Below, one piece after another: positions 18,201 through 25,712 of a DNA stretch of 33,558 nucleotides. The notes under the pieces were generated by a model. The model was given only the letters and a program-made list of their open reading frames with translations, did no database searches and was not told where the DNA came from. The position numbers and the translations under genes were made by a program. The first letter of the stretch is position 1. Each line of letters opens with the position of its first letter. Source of the DNA: an uncultured Planctomycetaceae bacterium (lineage in GTDB: Bacteria; Planctomycetota; Planctomycetia; Pirellulales; Pirellulaceae). The stretch is taken from NCBI GenBank assembly GCA_903921945.1, contig CAIXSC010000857.1, positions 1-33,558 on the forward strand, in the 5' to 3' direction.

Positions 18201-19361
18201 GCGGTCAAGATCGTCGGCCAGCGCCACCGCCGATGGGTAACGCGCCGCCGGATTCTTTTCCAAACAACGCAGGCAAATCGTCTCTAAATCGTACGGCACG
18301 CGTGGCCGCAACCGTCGTGGCGGAGTTGGCTCGACCTCCATCACCAAGCGAACCGTCTGGAGAACGGTGTCCGCTTGCAAGGGCGGGACGCCGGTGATCA
18401 GTTGGTACAGGATCGCGCCGAGCGAATAGACGTCGCAGCGTTCGTCCGGTTCAAGATTCGCTTGGCCACTCATCTGTTCGGGCGCGGCGTACGCGGGCGT
18501 GCCGAGGATTTGCCCCGACCGAGTCCATTGCGTGGAGTTGCCGGAAAGTTTCGCCAGCCCGAAGTCGGCGATTTTCGGCGGTAAATCGATCCATGCGTCC
18601 AGCGGCCCATGCGACTTGCCGACTTCGGCGCCGATGGATTGCCGCGAACCTCCCAAGAGAATATTCGCCGGTTTCAGATCGCGGTGAACCACCCCGTGCT
18701 CATGCGCATAGGCGACCGCCCGCGCCACTTTCGCAAGAAAACGCGCGGCGTCCCGCGGCGGCAGCGTCTGCGCCCGCAAACGCTGGTCCAGCGTTCCGTT
18801 CGCCACATACTCCATGACAAAGTAAAGCGTGTCGTCGACTTCGCCACTGCCGAGCAACTTGACGATGTGGGGATGTTCGAGCGACTGGATCGCCGCCACC
18901 TCGCGGCGAAAACGACTACGTTCCTCTGCGGTCGGCCGCTGCCGCGCCAAGATCTTGCAAGCGACCTCCGTCTTGGTGGCCTCGTCGATGGCCGCGTAGA
19001 CGACTCCCATGCCGCCTGTGCCGATGACCCGCAGGAGGCGGATCCCCGGAATCGCGCCGGCCGGCGCGAAGTCCGGCCGTGGCAACGCCGGTGGCGCATC
19101 GTGCGCCGTCAGTCGTTCCTGAAGCAGCGGCGAGAGCCAATGGTCCGAGGATAGCTCGTCAAGCAGGTTACGGCACCCGTCGCAAACGGCGAGATGGGAG
19201 TCCATCTCCGCGACGTCAACGCAGGAAGAATCGCCATTTAAAAACCCGCGCCAAAACGCCTCGCTGGGACAGGCCGTACTGGCCGTCGATTCGTAGTCTT
19301 CCGCCGGGTGATTTTCCGCCGGGTCATCGGTCGTCGCTCGATAGCTCGTGACAGGATTCAT
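15291..19361 (-). CDS. Transmembrane Ser/Thr protein kinase with zf-HC2-like N-terminus and WD40-like beta-propeller C-terminus (paralogue of 10053-14231)
   Basis: 1356 aa; HLAVCDGCRNLLDEL; GTGGMGVVYAAID; VVHRDLKPANILL; KIADFGLAKLSG; TM AASLALVAILALGAMTAPTIMAM; WD-like repeats (AWTPRGDFAVLDESGLLTLWRWP). Confidence 0.92.
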   Translation of the reverse strand: MNPVTSYRATTDDPAENHPAEDYESTASTACPSEAFWRGFLNGDSSCVDVAEMDSHLAVCDGCRNLLDELSSDHWLSPLLQERLTAHDAPPALPRPDFAPAGAIPGIRLLRVIGTGGMGVVYAAIDEATKTEVACKILARQRPTAEERSRFRREVAAIQSLEHPHIVKLLGSGEVDDTLYFVMEYVANGTLDQRLRAQTLPPRDAARFLAKVARAVAYAHEHGVVHRDLKPANILLGGSRQSIGAEVGKSHGPLDAWIDLPPKIADFGLAKLSGNSTQWTRSGQILGTPAYAAPEQMSGQANLEPDERCDVYSLGAILYQLITGVPPLQADTVLQTVRLVMEVEPTPPRRLRPRVPYDLETICLRCLEKNPAARYPSAVALADDLDRFLERRPIASRRPSRLSRLAKWTWRNPWKAASLALVAILALGAMTAPTIMAMHYREVEQLQRKAAVASERGRNLAEKNLHRAWVARSRYLMAEGDDVEALRYLTAVFQDADSSEQTRVRIDSILRELPSPALRVMLPIGEQPATLGPPLGQCRIHASVDGGKLCVQRLEAPGAWAIEVATGKVTTVDLGPGPVTEDLQWRLEGIGEDSSLRLAPLAAGPPAVELERPAVLPSRWLRLSRSADGQLAAALGRVADAANANANANAIANGQKLSGDANSTRNLLELSEAATGSSHPYVWHLWRLPEGRLLRPEGYPMRAANAEMDLEREPMSIISPHDVRGILRQDGRLAFEMESLQPVVSDLTPDRRMIATADGFLVKAHLAPGLDHNAIQRAVDEVPLPSCLRFSRVCQFLAVGSMDGHVRSINLMIPGLSRASALSRRGAIRWLRFDEQLNFLLVADDRGNVAVVDGMSGSVVVPWIPHRRPLLDVAWTPRGDFAVLDESGLLTLWRWPRVPDRVVDPSEDSLTSARIGKGPLLKSFNERGDRLLVSQRDFAEIWDVPGRRVLRRFSLPTGTQVRGVAAMGNTFAIASGDGQPEIFPSFAMIHSPSPSAAVEEESSALVTHQLLALDEHQTAPQIVDFRMRHRQPVVLLADRDGQRWIIATAAGLEIWKVGAAEREALLVAGDPVAATISPQRRELAVLMRDGRLGIWDLDSRREIAGWVAAGRDGGKAEPGVRMMYSPNGDRLFVYGRLGLRGWMRSDGRRIALPAALGQWTSHLALDREGRYALTVRDAAIAQVWDTTGPAATHLWQPVSIELRASGCLAEAQFGPGANQVVLRQASTATTVYRELYRVPALAGSLWLENEQFQIWDWRLGEPLTSRHLLRDFSHDWLADNGRWQLVGLTADSKLRWPKIEMPATLTRERLELLARQFLHATRDIDSARPLEPVEIVNEWQRLKRWDAKRHEPEVVP
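17403..17440. repeat. Hexanucleotide microsatellite inside kinase CDS
   Basis: gttggcgatggcgttagcgttggcgttggcgttggcgg, encoding (Asn-Ala)n on the minus strand (AANANANANAIANGQ). Confidence 0.85.
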
Positions 19362-19367
19362 GGTGGA

Positions 19368-19952
19368 TCAGTCTGCAAGAATCTTGCGAACCTCTTCGGT
19401 CAATCGCGTACGCACATGATGACGCGCCACGTACACCGAGCTGATGGACATCCCGAGCTGTTCCGCGGCGGTCCGGCCATCCTTGCCTTCGATCGCAGTC
19501 AAACGAAAGGCTTCCCAAGTCTTCGTTCCAACCTGCTCGCGAACGCGTGCCAGGGCGATTTCCAGCGCCTCCCGATCGGATTGCCGCTGCATCATGGCGA
19601 CCATGTCATCGCGGGCTTCCAGGGAGGTCAGTTGGCTCAAACCGACCGCTCCCGCCCCGAGCGCGCGGGCTTGTTCGCGTTGAAATCTCGCCCACACTCG
19701 CAAGGTCACCGTTCGGAGCCATGCGCGAAAACTGCGAGTCGGATCGTATTGAAAGTTTTTCAGGTGGCGCACCAGCGTCAACAGGACGAGTTGCGCGACA
19801 TCGTCGGCGGAGGCCCCTTGCGCGCCCCACCGCCGCGCCCACTCCACGAGCGTCGGCCGGTAACGCTCGACGAAGACCTCCCAGGCTTGCGGGTCGAGTT
19901 CCGGACCCGAGACACGGCCCAGTAGATTCACGGACGTCCGCTTTTGCTTCAT
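19368..19952 (-). CDS. ECF-like RNA polymerase sigma factor (paralogue of 14536-15126)
   Basis: ATG at 19952 (MKQKRTSVNLLGRVSGPELDPQAWEVF...); FQYDPTRSFRAWLRTVTLRVWARFQRE; HTH GRTAAEQLGMSISSVYVARHHVRTRL. The 298-aa ORF in the track extends back through the upstream gene and is over-long. Confidence 0.88.
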   Translation of the reverse strand: MKQKRTSVNLLGRVSGPELDPQAWEVFVERYRPTLVEWARRWGAQGASADDVAQLVLLTLVRHLKNFQYDPTRSFRAWLRTVTLRVWARFQREQARALGAGAVGLSQLTSLEARDDMVAMMQRQSDREALEIALARVREQVGTKTWEAFRLTAIEGKDGRTAAEQLGMSISSVYVARHHVRTRLTEEVRKILAD

Positions 19953-20824
19953 AGGATTGTCATGCCCGCCGCCGTGATCCGATAGGGAACGATTCGGTCG
20001 ACGCACTCGCTGCCGCGGTGTTTGGCGACGTAGAGCGCTCGACCCATTTCCTGGCCATCCCGGACCTTGCCCATGAAAATCAACGTGTTCGCGTTCGACA
20101 ACGCGTCGCCCTCGTCCAGCCTCCTCGATACCAAATCCTCCAACATCGACTCGTGCGAGGTACACAACAACAAGCACCCGATCCGCGCCGGATCGTAGGC
20201 GTGCGCCGCGGCCGCCGCCGCGTTCGCCAAGTACCGCTCGCGGAACAAATCCCGCGCCACCCATTCGGGATCCTTGCGGAGAATCTGATGGTAGACGTAC
20301 TCGAACAGGTTGTACTGGATCGATTCGCCTGGCCGATCGCTGGGCTCAATCCCATCCACCACCACGCGCCGCGCGCCACGGACGAAATTTCCGTACAGGA
20401 ACGCGATCGCCGTCCCGAGCCGCGTGTTCAATTGGCTCTGCCACTCCTGCCACTGCTCCCATTCGAGATCGCGCCGCGTGACCCGCTGGCCTCGATAGTC
20501 AAAAACATGCAGGTAGTCGCCGTCCTCGAAGTCCGGTGAGAAGAATCGTTCCAGCGCGGGCTTCGACTGGATATCCACCGGCGTCATTCGCCAACCGAAC
20601 ATCCGCCGGGCATAATCGGCATGGCTTTGCGAATCACCACGAGCCGTCATGTCGAACACCACGCCACGACGTCCTTCCCGCTCGCCACCCGCATGCGCGA
20701 ACTGAACGCCGAACTGCGTCTTGCCGATGCCTGTTGTGCCCACGACGACCGTCAGAGTTCCGGGAAGCAGCCCGCCTCCCAACAACGCATCCAATCCAGG
20801 CACACCCGTCGAAAGCCGCTCCAT
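19949..20824 (-). CDS. KaiC-like RecA-superfamily ATPase (single domain)
   Basis: MERLSTGVPGLDALLGGGLLPGTLTVVVGTTGIGKTQFGVQFAH (Walker A), RRVVVDGIEP (Walker B-like), C-terminal RALYVAKHRGSECVDRIVPYRITAAGMTIL matching the KaiC C-terminal pattern. Alternative GTG start at 20851. Confidence 0.85.
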   Translation of the reverse strand: MERLSTGVPGLDALLGGGLLPGTLTVVVGTTGIGKTQFGVQFAHAGGEREGRRGVVFDMTARGDSQSHADYARRMFGWRMTPVDIQSKPALERFFSPDFEDGDYLHVFDYRGQRVTRRDLEWEQWQEWQSQLNTRLGTAIAFLYGNFVRGARRVVVDGIEPSDRPGESIQYNLFEYVYHQILRKDPEWVARDLFRERYLANAAAAAAHAYDPARIGCLLLCTSHESMLEDLVSRRLDEGDALSNANTLIFMGKVRDGQEMGRALYVAKHRGSECVDRIVPYRITAAGMTIL

Positions 20825-20947
20825 GCTGACAACCTCGTCACTGTTCCCCACGGACTCACGCCCTCCCTTGCCACTCGCTTCGAAACGTCATTGACCTTGC
20901 GTCACCCCGATCCACGCCTCGCTGGCGGTCCGATTCACTCGCCAACA

Positions 20948-21250
20948 TCACTCCGCCGGCTTTTGGATCATGCTGGGCCCCGACCCGCAAACTTTTTCAT
21001 AGGTGCCATTTCCCGACTTCACATATTTGGTGAAGCCCATCTGCTCAAGCTTGCGATCGTCCTTGATCGACTTCTCGGCTTTGCCCATCGATGCCAACCC
21101 TGTGATGTGCGGCGGCTGAAAAACTCGCCGAACCGGAACCCCTGATTCCGGATGTCGCTGGAGCGGTTCTTCCGCCATCCGCTGAAAAACCTCGAACTGC
21201 TCGCCCGGCTCGCCATCTTCGCGGATCACTTCGTAAACGTAAGTCGGCAT
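20948..21250 (-). CDS. FmdB-family-like small protein with degenerate zinc ribbon
   Basis: 100 aa; MPTYVYEVIREDGEPGEQFEVFQRMAEEPLQRHPESGVPVRRVFQPPHITG resembles FmdB (MPTYEYxCxxCGxxFExxQxxxxxPxxxCPxCGxxVRRxx) but without the cysteines. Confidence 0.65.
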   Translation of the reverse strand: MPTYVYEVIREDGEPGEQFEVFQRMAEEPLQRHPESGVPVRRVFQPPHITGLASMGKAEKSIKDDRKLEQMGFTKYVKSGNGTYEKVCGSGPSMIQKPAE

Positions 21251-21589
21251 GTCCCTGACTCCCCGGCATCCCCGATCAAAAACGCTCTTCTGAGTATGAC
21301 GAGCCTAGTTTTCCTGGCAAGTGACCGGTAAATGCCCCCCCAAGCATGAGGGACAGCCCGCAAGCTGTCGCCCCCTCAACTTTCTATGCCGATCATCGAA
21401 GAAACAAACATCGGGCCGGAAGCGCGGACCTCCCAATCAACACCGATCGGCTGACCGTCCCTGTCCGCCTCGACAAGGATTAGCGGAGGTGACTGGCAAG
21501 TCGCCTCTCCCGACTGGTAACCTACGGTCCGACGTTTTGCTGGGATTTCATCGCCTCGCCCCCTGTCGTCGGCCACCTCCATCATTGCC

Positions 21590-23959
21590 ATGAACACACG
21601 TTGTTACCGCATCCAATCCACTCAACGCCCTCGCCCATGGATTCTATTCCGTAGCTGGGCCGCTGGCGGGGTCGCCGCCCTGTTAGCGCTCGCATCCATC
21701 GCGGGATCGGCCGCGGAACTCGCCGCGCCCGTCCGCAAGACAAGCGGACTCGACACACGTGTGCCGTGGACCAGTTCGCGGATCCAAGGATCGCCTGATC
21801 CGGCCAGTCCCTACCGCACGCGAAACGCCTTCCCCAACTTGAAGTTCCATGAACCGCTCGCGCTAGCGATCGTCCCCGGCATGAAACGCTGGATCGTCGC
21901 GGAACGAGGCGGCAAAATCTGGTCGTTTGTTCCCGAAGCCGGCCAGTCGAACAAGGACTTGCTCCTGGATGTGGGACGCCCTGTGTTCGGTTTGGCGTTG
22001 CATCCAAAATTCCACGAAAACGGCATTCTGTTTGTCACGTCACTCGCGGTTCCCGGCGAGCCGTCGCCCATTGGCACCCGCATGTCGCGTTTCGAATCGA
22101 AGGGCAGCGATCCGCCGGTCGCCAAGATCGCGAGTGAACGAACTGTGCTCGAGTGGCAATCCGGCGGCCACATGGGTGGCTGCTTGCAGTTTGGTCCTGA
22201 CGGTTTCCTGTACGTCGCGACCGGCGACGGCAGCGGTATCGCGGACAGCTTGCTGACGGGTCAGGATCTGAGCGACCTTCCCGGCTCGATGCTGCGAGTG
22301 GACGTCGATCGCGAAACGGATGGCCGCGCCTATGCGATCCCGGCCGACAACCCGTTCGTGGGCCGCGCGGGCGCTAGGCCAGAAATCTGGTCATACGGCC
22401 ATCGACAAGTGTGGCGTTTCTCCTTCGACGCGAACACCGGCCGCCTGTACGCGGGCGAAGTCGGCCAGGACCTGTGGGAAATGGTCTACGTGATTCAGAA
22501 GGGCGGCAACTACGGCTGGAGCGTCAAAGAGGGAACGCACCCGTTTCGCGCCGAACGGCCACTGGGACCCACGCCGATCTTGCCGCCACTGGTCGAGCAT
22601 TCCCACAACGATTTCCGCTCGATCACCGGCGGGTACGTCTACCATGGTTCACGGCTGCCCGATCTCAAGGATGACTACATTTATGCCGACTACGACACAG
22701 GCAAGATCTGGTCGTTGCGGTACGACGGCACGCGGGTCTCGCGGCACCGGGAGCTGTCCGATACCCAGTTTCGCATCGTGTCGTTCGGCCAGGACGCAAA
22801 GGGCGAAGTCTATTTCCTGGACTTTCCCGGTGGCGGCATCCACGAACTGGAACCCGCGCCTCCGGAAGCGGCGCCAGCCCGCCCCTTCCCGCGAAAACTC
22901 AGCGAGACCGGACTGTTCGCCTCAACGAAAAACCACCAACCAGCGCCCGGCTTGATCTCCTACTCTGTCAACGCCCAGCTTTGGTCGGACGGCGCCCACA
23001 AGGAGCGTTTTATCGCGGTGCCGGGAGATGGACAGATCGAGTTCGACGGCGTCACGTACCCGCAGCCGCCGCCCCACGCCGACGCCGGTTGGCGCTTTCC
23101 CCACGACACCGTGCTCGTGAAAACCTTCTCGCTCGAAATGGAAGCGGGCAATCCGGCCAGCCGCCGCCGGCTGGAAACGCGCATCATGCATCACAAAAAG
23201 ATGCCGGGCACCGAAGAGTACGGCGACCAGTTTTGGCGTGGATACACCTACGTCTGGAACGACGACCAGACCGACGCCGAACTGCTCGACGCCGACGGAC
23301 TTGATCGCGCCTTCACCATTCGCGACGCGAATGCCCCGGGTGGTAAACGCGAACAAGTCTGGCGATTCCCCAGCCGTGCGGAATGCACACTGTGCCACAC
23401 CATGTCGTCGAAGTACGCGCTCGGCGTGAACACCATTCAGATGAACCGCGACCACGACTACGGCGGCGCCGTCGCCAACCAGCTCGCCACGCTGGACCAC
23501 ATCGGCCTGTTCACGAAGCGGCTTCCCAAACCGCCTAGCGAACTTCCGCGAATCGTCGATTACGCCGACGCCAGTCAACCGCTCCACCTGCGAGCCCGCG
23601 CCTATCTGCATGCCAACTGCGCGCACTGCCATCAGAAATGGGGTGGCGGCAACGCCGACTTCCAGACCTTGGCGTTGCTGCCCGTCGACAAGACCGGAAT
23701 GCTCGACACCCGTCCCGGACAAGGCGTGTTCGGACTTCGAGATCCTCGCGTCATCGTCCCCGGCGAACCGGCCCGTTCGCTGGTGGTCCATCGCATGAAC
23801 ACCCGCGAACTAGGCCGCATGCCCCATGTCGGCTCCAATGTTGTCGACGCCGCCAACGTCGCCCTGCTGCGCCGCTGGATCGAGTCGCTCGCTGACCCGG
23901 CTGAGCAAGCGAAGAACGGCTTGGCCCCGCCCAGCGAGAAGGCGGCGAATCGCGAATGA
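21590..23959 (+). CDS. Glucose/sorbosone dehydrogenase-like beta-propeller fused to C-terminal cytochrome c-type domains
   Basis: 789 aa; signal-peptide-like N-terminus; FHEPLALAIVPGMKRWIVAERGGKIW, GGHMGGCLQFGPDGFLYVATGDG, EIWSYGHRQVWRFSFD, GEVGQDLWEMVYVIQKGGNYGW; haem motifs CTLCHT and CAHCHQ. Confidence 0.9.
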   Translation: MNTRCYRIQSTQRPRPWILFRSWAAGGVAALLALASIAGSAAELAAPVRKTSGLDTRVPWTSSRIQGSPDPASPYRTRNAFPNLKFHEPLALAIVPGMKRWIVAERGGKIWSFVPEAGQSNKDLLLDVGRPVFGLALHPKFHENGILFVTSLAVPGEPSPIGTRMSRFESKGSDPPVAKIASERTVLEWQSGGHMGGCLQFGPDGFLYVATGDGSGIADSLLTGQDLSDLPGSMLRVDVDRETDGRAYAIPADNPFVGRAGARPEIWSYGHRQVWRFSFDANTGRLYAGEVGQDLWEMVYVIQKGGNYGWSVKEGTHPFRAERPLGPTPILPPLVEHSHNDFRSITGGYVYHGSRLPDLKDDYIYADYDTGKIWSLRYDGTRVSRHRELSDTQFRIVSFGQDAKGEVYFLDFPGGGIHELEPAPPEAAPARPFPRKLSETGLFASTKNHQPAPGLISYSVNAQLWSDGAHKERFIAVPGDGQIEFDGVTYPQPPPHADAGWRFPHDTVLVKTFSLEMEAGNPASRRRLETRIMHHKKMPGTEEYGDQFWRGYTYVWNDDQTDAELLDADGLDRAFTIRDANAPGGKREQVWRFPSRAECTLCHTMSSKYALGVNTIQMNRDHDYGGAVANQLATLDHIGLFTKRLPKPPSELPRIVDYADASQPLHLRARAYLHANCAHCHQKWGGGNADFQTLALLPVDKTGMLDTRPGQGVFGLRDPRVIVPGEPARSLVVHRMNTRELGRMPHVGSNVVDAANVALLRRWIESLADPAEQAKNGLAPPSEKAANRE

Positions 23960-23998
23960 CCCGACGCCATCGACGATTCGCCGCGCCCGGCATGGCCG

Positions 23999-25621
23999 CT
24001 ATCGCTTGCCGATGCTGTAGAGGAACTTGTCCGAGCGGATCAGCAGACGGTCGCCCGACACGGCCGGACTGCTGTTAAACGTGCTTCGATCCGCCAAGTC
24101 ATTGACCGCGAGCAATTCGAACTCGGGCTTCGCCGCGACCACGAACATCTTCCCCTCGCGGGTCAGATAGTAGAGGCGGCCGTCGGCGAGCAGCGCCGAC
24201 GAGTAAAACTGGCCCGCTCGTTCGAGCCGCTGCTCGTAGACAACTTCTCCCGTGTCCGCCTTGGCGCAGTACGCGATGCCGCGGGAGTCGTGAGCCCAGT
24301 ACAGATGTCCCTGGTAATACACGGGCGACGAGACGTTCGACCCTTTCAAGCTCGTCCACAGCCGGTGGCTCTCGGTGACATCGCCATTGCCCCCCGCGCG
24401 AACCGCCAACGACGCGATACCCGAACGCCCTCCCAAGCAGTACACGATGCCATCCGCCGCCACGACGCTGGGCACCATGTACCAGCCGATATCGGTCTTG
24501 CACGACCAGAGCAATTCGCCGGTCGCCGGGGCGAACGCCATCACTCGGCCCTGCACCGGCACCACCAGTTCCTCGCGACCCGATGGAGCGATCACCACAA
24601 CGGGCGTGCTCCACGATTCGCGGATTCCATCCGCTCGCCAACGCTCGGCGCCCGTAGCGCGATCGAGCGCCACCAGCGAACCGCTCTCCACGCTCGCGTT
24701 GATGAACACCCAATCTTTGTGCAACACGGGCGATGGCGAACTTCCCCAGCCGTGGGTGTTGGACCCCACGTCGGCTTGCCACAGTGACTTGCCTTGGTGG
24801 TCGAACGCGAACACCCCCGTCTTGCCGAAAAACGCGTAGATCCGTTGGGCGTCAACGGCGACCGAATTGGCCGCGAAACCATGGTCGCGGATCCGCGGCT
24901 CCTCCGGCAACTTCGCCTTCACCGACTTGTCCCAAACGATCTTGCCATCGGCGAGCTGGATGGCCATCAGATGCCGTTGCAAGTTGTCGATCTCGCCATC
25001 CGACTCGCCGGGCACAAAGTACCCGGTGTAGGCCGTCAGGTAGACACGATCGCCAAACACCACAGGACTAGACGCGCCCGCTCCGGGCAACGGCGTCTTC
25101 CAAGTCAGTCCTTCGGTCGAACTCCAGCGGACCAACGGCCGTGACGACTTCGCGATCCCCAAACCGTCCGGGCCCCGAAACCGGCTCCAATCCTCGGCAG
25201 ATGACACACCGACCGCGATCGCGAGGCAGATCGAAAGACAAATCGAGAGGCACGTGGAAAAGCGGGTGGCAACGGCCCGCGTCCCAGCCAAATGGCATCC
25301 ACCGGCAAGCGCTCGGCAAGTCGCGTTCGAAGTCGCGACAGCCGCCATCCTCGCAATCGCACCGTGTGTCCAGCGTCTCCTCCGCTTCGCAGCGGCCTGG
25401 AACACCGGAACCGCCTGCGTGGCCGAAGTCACCGCAAGTAAGCCGACCGAGTCGGCCAAGCCGTGCGAGTCGACCGATGCGGCTGAGCCGACCGACGCGG
25501 GCGAGGCGGCCTCCCCACAATTCGATTCGATGAATTGCCACCTTTGCGGTTCCCACCGTAGCTTCGTTGTCATAACCAGCTCCGAGTTTGTTTTCATCAG
25601 CCCCATGCCTTCCACGTCCAC
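23999..25621 (-). CDS. PQQ-like beta-propeller repeat protein (exported)
   Basis: EDWSRFRGPDGLGIAKSS, TWKTPLPGAGASSPVVFGDRVYLTAYTG, repeated blade motifs (GRLYYLTREGKMFVVAAKPEFELLAVNDL). Start uncertain: ATG at 25348 (MAAVATSN..., before the signal-peptide-like TCLSICLSICLAIAVGVSSA) is also possible. Confidence 0.85.
   Translation of the reverse strand: MDVEGMGLMKTNSELVMTTKLRWEPQRWQFIESNCGEAASPASVGSAASVDSHGLADSVGLLAVTSATQAVPVFQAAAKRRRRWTHGAIARMAAVATSNATCRALAGGCHLAGTRAVATRFSTCLSICLSICLAIAVGVSSAEDWSRFRGPDGLGIAKSSRPLVRWSSTEGLTWKTPLPGAGASSPVVFGDRVYLTAYTGYFVPGESDGEIDNLQRHLMAIQLADGKIVWDKSVKAKLPEEPRIRDHGFAANSVAVDAQRIYAFFGKTGVFAFDHQGKSLWQADVGSNTHGWGSSPSPVLHKDWVFINASVESGSLVALDRATGAERWRADGIRESWSTPVVVIAPSGREELVVPVQGRVMAFAPATGELLWSCKTDIGWYMVPSVVAADGIVYCLGGRSGIASLAVRAGGNGDVTESHRLWTSLKGSNVSSPVYYQGHLYWAHDSRGIAYCAKADTGEVVYEQRLERAGQFYSSALLADGRLYYLTREGKMFVVAAKPEFELLAVNDLADRSTFNSSPAVSGDRLLIRSDKFLYSIGKR
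25440..25511. repeat. Degenerate 18-bp tandem repeat, 4 copies
   Basis: aagccgaccgagtcggcc / aagccgtgcgagtcgacc / gatgcggctgagccgacc / gacgcgggcgaggcggcc. Confidence 0.8.
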
Positions 25622-25712
25622 TGTCGCGAAGCGATGCTCGCGGGCGGTAAACTATCCCCGCCGTTCCCTCCGCACAATTGCGCGGCAAGACAATTCGTCG
25701 AGGCATACTCCG

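Noticed and set aside
21352-21369. Small inverted repeat GACAGC-ccgcaa-GCTGTC
   Set aside because: Six-bp stem only, no U-tract; expected by chance in a GC-rich intergenic region.
21376-21597. 73-aa minus ORF in the divergent intergenic region (MFMAMMEVADDRGRGDEIPAKRR...)
   Set aside because: Could be a small or decayed gene, but no family recognised and it overlaps the dehydrogenase start; insufficient support.
22922-23791. 289-aa minus-strand ORF
   Set aside because: Antisense to the cytochrome c portion of the dehydrogenase fusion; no recognisable motifs.
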